This document shows, piece after piece, positions 5,735-9,091 of a DNA stretch of 9,091 nucleotides. A program made the translations under genes and the position numbers. Position 1 is the first letter of the stretch. Every line of letters begins with the position of its first letter. Below the pieces are notes generated by a model. That model did not search any database. It was given only the letters and a program-made list of their open reading frames with translations, and was not told the origin of the DNA. The stretch is from CAWKZT01 sp963854565 (GTDB lineage Bacteria; Actinomycetota; Acidimicrobiia; Acidimicrobiales; JAHEJN01): assembly GCA_963854565.1 (NCBI GenBank), contig CAWKZT010000070.1:1-9091 (forward strand), read 5' to 3'.

Positions 5735-7066
5735 TTAGGCCTCGACGTCGTCGTAGTACTCGCGGCCAAGGTGGTTGATTACGTCCTCACCCATCATCCA
5801 CCGAAGAGTGTTTTCGAGCTTGATCTGCTGCTTGAACAGATCGTGCTCGGGACGGAGACCATCGGCCACCTGCGGGCTCTTGTAGTAGAAGCTGAGCCAT
5901 TCCTGGATGCCACCCAGCCCCGCGCGCTGCGCCAGGTCGGAGAACAAAACAAGGTCGAGCGCCAAAGGTGCCGCAAGAATAGAGTCGCGGCACAAGAAGT
6001 CGACCTTGAGTTGCATCGGGTAACCCAACCACCCGAACAGATCGATATTGTCCCAGCCCTCTTTATTGTCGCCACGAGGTGGGTAATAGTTGATGCGCAC
6101 CTTGTGATAAACGTTGCCGTACAACTCGGGGAACTTCTCGGGATCGAGGATGTCTTCGAGGACCCCAAGCTTGGACTCTTCTTTGGTCTTGAAGTTGTCG
6201 GGATCGTCGAGAACCTCACCATCGCGGTTGCCCAAGATGTTGGTGGAGTACCAGCCGTTAAGACCAAGCATCCGGGTGCGCAGCATTGGGCCGAGCACCG
6301 TCTTGATGAGCGTCTGGCCGGTCTTGAAGTCCTTGCCGGAGATAGCAACGCCACGTTCGGTTGCCAGCTTGGTGAGCGCAGGGATATCGACACAAAGGTT
6401 GGGGGCGCCGTTACAGAACGGCACGCCTTCGAGGATGGCGGCGTAGGCGTAGAGCATCGACGGAGCAATATCGTGCTCGTTGGCATCGATGGCAGCCTCG
6501 AATGCCTCGAGGGTCTGGTGATTGTCGCTGACCTCGATGTATACCTCGGTGGAGGCGGCCCAGAGCATGACAAGACGGTCACACTGTTTTTCTTCGCGGA
6601 AAGTGTTGATGTCTTCGCGAATCTGGTTGAGCATGGTGCGCTTGTCGATGGTGCCCATGTCGTTGTCGGCATCAAGACGCTTGACATATTCGCGGTCGAA
6701 TGCAGCTTTCATCGGCACAACCGAACGAAGTGACTCGCTGATTGATTCGAGGTGCTTGCCCGATTCGAGTACACCGGCGCGCTGGGCGGCCACGTAGGCA
6801 TCGTCGGGGAATACATCCCACGCCCCAAAGACGCAGTCTTCGAGCTTGGCTATAGGCGCAAACTCGTGGATCTTGGGTGAGTTGTCGTCGGTGCGCTTGC
6901 CGAGACGAATATCGCCCATCAAGGCCAGTGATCCCGTGGGATCGGCCTGGCCGCGCTTAACCAGCTCGACGCCAGCAATGAGTGTGGACGACACGGCGCC
7001 AAGGCCAACGGTAAGGATGCCAAGGCGGCCAGTAGCCGGCTGCACAGTAGGTGTAGGTGAAGTCAT
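5735..7066 (-). CDS. ino1: myo-inositol-1-phosphate synthase, long form
   Basis: Converts glucose 6-phosphate to 1L-myo-inositol 1-phosphate with NAD+, the first step toward phosphatidylinositol, mycothiol and related actinobacterial products; cytoplasmic. Protein of 443 aa. Seen: a Rossmann N-terminus GRLGILTVGLGAVSST (13-28), VMLWAASTEVY (166-176), APSMLYAYAAILEGVPFCNG (201-220), and the family signatures SGKDFKTGQT (243-252) and NGWYSTNILGNRDG (270-283). KVRINYYPPRGD and APLALDLVLFSDLAQRAG follow toward the C-terminus. It is longer than the mycobacterial enzyme (about 367 aa) and looks closer to the 430-440 aa form I recall from Bacteroidetes. ATG 7066 is chosen because homology begins just after it and a -10 box sits 6 nt upstream. 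The frame stays open to 7234, but that stretch has no family similarity. Divergent from the MazG-like gene. Confidence 0.94.
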   Translation of the reverse strand: MTSPTPTVQPATGRLGILTVGLGAVSSTLIAGVELVKRGQADPTGSLALMGDIRLGKRTDDNSPKIHEFAPIAKLEDCVFGAWDVFPDDAYVAAQRAGVLESGKHLESISESLRSVVPMKAAFDREYVKRLDADNDMGTIDKRTMLNQIREDINTFREEKQCDRLVMLWAASTEVYIEVSDNHQTLEAFEAAIDANEHDIAPSMLYAYAAILEGVPFCNGAPNLCVDIPALTKLATERGVAISGKDFKTGQTLIKTVLGPMLRTRMLGLNGWYSTNILGNRDGEVLDDPDNFKTKEESKLGVLEDILDPEKFPELYGNVYHKVRINYYPPRGDNKEGWDNIDLFGWLGYPMQLKVDFLCRDSILAAPLALDLVLFSDLAQRAGLGGIQEWLSFYYKSPQVADGLRPEHDLFKQQIKLENTLRWMMGEDVINHLGREYYDDVEA

Positions 7067-7072
7067 TTGAAC

Positions 7073-7078
7073 AGCGTA
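7073..7078 (-). promoter_or_regulatory. -10 box of a probable leaderless ino1 promoter
   Basis: TACGCT on the minus strand matches TANNNT and ends 6 nt before ATG 7066, so transcription would start at the A of the start codon. There is no Shine-Dalgarno before this ATG, which fits leaderless expression, common in Actinobacteria. A possible -35 (TTGCGG, 7098-7103) has a long 19-nt spacer and lies inside the repeat described at 7098-7130. Confidence 0.55.
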
Positions 7079-7097
7079 TTCCAGTTTGGGTGCTGAC

Positions 7098-7130
7098 CCG
7101 CAAGCGGGTAGCAAATGGATAGCAAACGGA
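7098..7130. repeat. Three tandem 11-bp units upstream of ino1
   Basis: On the minus strand TCCGTTTGCTA (7120-7130) and TCCATTTGCTA (7109-7119) are adjacent copies with one mismatch. A third unit CCCGCTTGCGG (7098-7108) matches the first at 7 of 11 positions and is part of the inverted repeat CCCGC-TT-GCGGG. The units are spaced by about one DNA turn and cover roughly -32 to -64 from the predicted ino1 start, as expected for a cooperative regulator site. The binding protein is unknown. Confidence 0.5.
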
Positions 7131-7209
7131 TTGTTAGCCCAGCGCTCCGAGAACGACGCTGAGCGATCCCCTACACCTCGGGAAGAATTCGTTAAGAAAG
7201 TTCTGGCTG

Positions 7210-7215
7210 TATGGT
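7210..7215 (+). promoter_or_regulatory. -10 box of a probable leaderless MazG-like gene promoter
   Basis: TATGGT fits TANNNT and ends exactly 6 nt before ATG 7222, so the predicted transcript begins at the start codon. No Shine-Dalgarno is present. The -35 region is not convincing. Confidence 0.5.
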
Positions 7216-7221
7216 CGCGAG

Positions 7222-7473
7222 ATGGAACTTGCAAAATTTCAGGGTCTTATGGAAACCCTCTACGGAGACGACGACCGCGAACGGGGCCTCAGTGCCAGCG
7301 TGGCGTGGCTCTGCGAGGAGGTCGGCGAATTTGCCCAGGCCATCCGCAAGGGCACCCGCGAGCAGCAACTTCATGAACTCGGCGACGTGTTGGCATGGAT
7401 CTCGTCATTGGCGAACCAACTCGATATCTCTTTGGAAGAAGCGGCCGAACGCTACGTAACCAATCCGCCGTAG
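7222..7473 (+). CDS. Minimal MazG-like nucleotide pyrophosphohydrolase
   Basis: A single-domain, all-alpha NTP pyrophosphatase of the MazG superfamily, 83 aa. Members cleave (d)NTPs to NMP and pyrophosphate with Mg2+, usually to clear aberrant or excess nucleotides in the cytoplasm. Seen: the metal-binding motif EEVGE (Glu32, Glu33, Glu36) followed by ELGDV (Glu52, Asp55), giving the expected EExxE ... ExxD set, then a final helix LDISLEEAAERY. All key acidic residues are present despite the small size. Full MazG proteins carry two such domains, so this is the minimal form and probably acts as an oligomer. ATG 7222 is preferred because its -10 box is at leaderless spacing. It is divergent from ino1 and convergent with amtB (67 bp between stops), so it is probably monocistronic. 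The substrate nucleotide is unknown. Confidence 0.85.
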   Translation: MELAKFQGLMETLYGDDDRERGLSASVAWLCEEVGEFAQAIRKGTREQQLHELGDVLAWISSLANQLDISLEEAAERYVTNPP

Positions 7474-7540
7474 AGGCCCCCAAGTCTGAGCCTAAAACCA
7501 GCAAAGTTGCATGACACGAGCGGGAGGTTCGATCTGGGCA

Positions 7541-8770
7541 TCAGCCAATCCGGTCACGGCCCGAGTCACCAAAGTGATAGGCCCGCTCGGCGTGCTCGGA
7601 CTGGTCGAGGCCCTCGAGTTCGGATTGTTTACTGACGCGCAAGCCGATCGTGGCATCGAGAACCTTAGCGATGCCGTATGTGACGACAAAGGAGAACACC
7701 GCAACTACGACAATAGATAGAACCTGATTGCCGAGAAGTCCTGCGCCCCCGCCGAAAAACAGGCCCTCTTTGAAATCTCCACCCGGGATTGAGCTTGCGT
7801 CGGCAAATAGTCCCAGCAGTACGCCCCCCGTGACACCACCGGCAAAGTGAATGCCCACAACATCGAGCGAATCGTCGTAGCCAAACTTGAACTTAAGCTG
7901 GATGGCGAAGTAACACACAACACCCGCTACGGCTCCGAATACCAGCGAATGCATACCGCCGACGAATCCGGCGGCCGGGGTTATGGCGACCAGCGCGGCG
8001 ATCACACCTGATGCTGCCCCCAACGTGGTCGCGTGACCATCTCGGAGGTACTCAACGACAAGCCAGGCAATCATTCCGGCTGATCCGGCAATGAACGTAT
8101 TGAGGAACGCTTGGGCGGCGACGCCGTCGGCGGCTAAAGCAGAACCAGCGTTAAAGCCGAACCACCCGAACCACAAGATGCCTGCGCCCAGCATGACCAA
8201 TGGAAGATTGTGCGGAGCCATACCTTCTCGGGGCCAACCAACCCTAGGCTTCAGCACTATGACGAGGGCCAGAGCGGCCGCACCGGCATTGACATGAATA
8301 GCCGTGCCACCCGCAAAATCATGGGCAGGAAGTTCTTTGATCCACCCTTCTGCCCCGTAAACCCAATACACAACCGGTGAATACACCAACAGTGACCACA
8401 CCGGCACGAAGACTGCCCAAGCACCGAACTTCATGCGATCGGCCACCGCTCCCGAAATGAGGGCAGGGGTGATTGCGGCGAAGGCCATCAAAAACACGAA
8501 CACGGCAATGGTTTCGGTGCCCTCAATTCCATCGAGCGCGACATGGTCAAAATTACCGATGACTGGGTTACTTGACCCACCTGCAGCCAGCGAATAACCG
8601 ACGACGATCCACACCAGCGGAACAATTCCCAGGCAGTACACGTTCATGTTCAACATGTTGAGCATGTTCTTCGACCGGGTCATTCCGCCGTAGAACAAAG
8701 CTAAGCCGGGCACCATAAATAGAACGAGGGCGGCGGAAATAAGCACCCAAGCGACGTCTCCGTGCGACAT
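7541..8770 (-). CDS. amtB: Ammonium transporter, Amt/MEP/Rh family
   Basis: Trimeric inner-membrane channel for ammonium uptake, 409 aa, about eleven membrane helices and a cytoplasmic tail. Seen: the N-terminal block ending PGLALFYGGM; FLMAFAAITPALISGAVADR (93-112) with the Phe gate pair Phe93/Phe97; HDFAGGTAIHVNAG (150-163) with Asp151 and the first pore His159; WFGFNAGSAL (203-212); VVGIHFAGGVTG (304-315) with the second pore His308; and a tail with GLDQSEHAERAY (387-398), the region that contacts PII proteins. The twin-His pore is intact. There is no cleaved signal peptide. ATG 8770 has AAGGG at 7 nt. No glnK or PII gene follows: the next gene downstream is the convergent MazG-like one, so any PII partner lies elsewhere. 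Confidence 0.96.
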   Translation of the reverse strand: MSHGDVAWVLISAALVLFMVPGLALFYGGMTRSKNMLNMLNMNVYCLGIVPLVWIVVGYSLAAGGSSNPVIGNFDHVALDGIEGTETIAVFVFLMAFAAITPALISGAVADRMKFGAWAVFVPVWSLLVYSPVVYWVYGAEGWIKELPAHDFAGGTAIHVNAGAAALALVIVLKPRVGWPREGMAPHNLPLVMLGAGILWFGWFGFNAGSALAADGVAAQAFLNTFIAGSAGMIAWLVVEYLRDGHATTLGAASGVIAALVAITPAAGFVGGMHSLVFGAVAGVVCYFAIQLKFKFGYDDSLDVVGIHFAGGVTGGVLLGLFADASSIPGGDFKEGLFFGGGAGLLGNQVLSIVVVAVFSFVVTYGIAKVLDATIGLRVSKQSELEGLDQSEHAERAYHFGDSGRDRIG

Positions 8771-8812
8771 TCAATGACCCTTTCGAAGTCAGTTACTGTT
8801 CACAATGCCGAC

Positions 8813-8818
8813 AGAGTA
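8813..8818 (-). promoter_or_regulatory. Candidate -10 box for amtB
   Basis: TACTCT on the minus strand fits TANNNT and would give a leader of about 36 nt carrying the AAGGG ribosome site. The -35 region is poor. The 99 bp between the cyclophilin stop and amtB contain no clear nitrogen-regulator site by eye. Confidence 0.3.
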
Positions 8819-8869
8819 GAGCAAGTTTGGGTGGCGTTCTACTTTCCCGCCAACATTTGTAAAACGGGC

Positions 8870-9091
8870 TTAGCTTTCTTCGATCACGATCGACTCGATG
8901 ACCACTGGTTCACCCGGGCCGCCACCCAAGCCACTGTTGTCATCGACATGAAGGGCCAGGATGGATTCGAGTACATCGAGACCTTCAATGACACGCCCGA
9001 ATGTAACGTAGGTGCCTTGACCGTCCAGGTTGGCGGTCCGTTCGCCCGCGGAGAAGAAGAACTGCGCACTGGCAGAATCAGGGCCGGCAGT
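8870..9091 (-). CDS. Peptidyl-prolyl cis-trans isomerase, cyclophilin type (3' end)
   Basis: The C-terminal 73 residues of a cyclophilin-type prolyl isomerase; the gene continues past the right edge of the window. Seen: AGPDSASAQFFFSAG, the conserved strand that in cyclophilin A carries the substrate-contacting Phe113, then LDGQGTYVTFGRVIEGLDVL, a late family signature, and a terminal strand EPVVIESIVIEES. The position equal to Trp121 of human cyclophilin A is Asn here (TANLDG), as expected for cyclosporin-insensitive bacterial forms. The glycine-rich GLGGGPG insert before the last strand is like other actinobacterial cyclophilins. The N-terminus, and so whether it is secreted or cytoplasmic, cannot be seen. 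Stop TAA at 8870-8872. It is upstream of amtB on the same strand, 99 bp away, and amtB probably has its own promoter. Confidence 0.88.
   Translation of the reverse strand, partial: TAGPDSASAQFFFSAGERTANLDGQGTYVTFGRVIEGLDVLESILALHVDDNSGLGGGPGEPVVIESIVIEES

Noticed and set aside
5624..6733. A 369-codon open frame on the plus strand, opposite ino1
   Set aside because: It lies antisense to a confidently identified synthase, has no recognisable family or ribosome site, and long antisense frames are expected in GC-rich codon-biased genes. The same holds for the frames at 3723-4289 and 5794-6687.
7067..7234. 56-residue N-terminal extension of ino1
   Set aside because: The frame is open but crosses the MazG-like gene's start and both predicted promoters, and its translation has no similarity to the family. 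Homology starts just after ATG 7066.
7474..7540. Possible bidirectional terminator between the MazG-like gene and amtB (AGGC ... GCCT)
   Set aside because: Only four base pairs with a long loop and no T tract on either strand.
8771..8810. GlnR-like site before amtB (GTAAC ... CGAAAG)
   Set aside because: The two half-sites do not fit the GTNAC-N6-GAAAC spacing; off by one base and too degenerate to call by eye.

Overview
The window is an ordinary chromosomal stretch of an actinobacterium. Moderately high GC, lipoproteins with long acidic Pro/Glu/Ala/Thr linkers, PPOX-fold flavoprotein and LpqC-like esterase families, and start codons set exactly one leaderless spacing after TANNNT boxes all fit Actinobacteria. 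An Acidimicrobiia-type lineage is my best guess, but this is inference. I see no mobile element, CRISPR array, tRNA or rRNA.

Layout, left to right. (1) A secreted lipoprotein esterase of the PHB-depolymerase/LpqC family (72-1157, +). (2) An AT-rich gap holding a perfect 24-bp palindrome (1226-1249), then a PPOX-type FMN flavoprotein (1444-2070, +). (3) A minus-strand corrinoid uptake operon in transcription order: cobalamin riboswitch (5579-5698), BtuF-like lipoprotein (4516-5499), BtuC-like permease (3418-4491), BtuD-like ATPase (2645-3421), CobO/BtuR adenosyltransferase (2079-2645). The last three genes are coupled by ATGA and TAATG stop/start overlaps. (4) A long-form myo-inositol-1-phosphate synthase (5735-7066, -), divergent from a minimal MazG-like pyrophosphohydrolase (7222-7473, +); both look leaderless. 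(5) An AmtB ammonium channel (7541-8770, -) and the 3' end of a cyclophilin (8870-9091, -).

The best-integrated unit is the B12 operon. The riboswitch fixes the substrate of an otherwise ambiguous FecCD-type importer as a cobamide. Downstream of the aptamer an 8-nt anti-Shine-Dalgarno element matches the btuF ribosome site exactly, so control is probably translational. The terminal cobO converts imported corrinoid to the adenosyl form, which the riboswitch may itself sense, giving a closed salvage and feedback loop.

I do not see a clearly undescribed system. The items most worth a second look are the riboswitch expression platform, the 24-bp palindrome, and a helically phased triple 11-bp repeat upstream of the inositol phosphate synthase gene.
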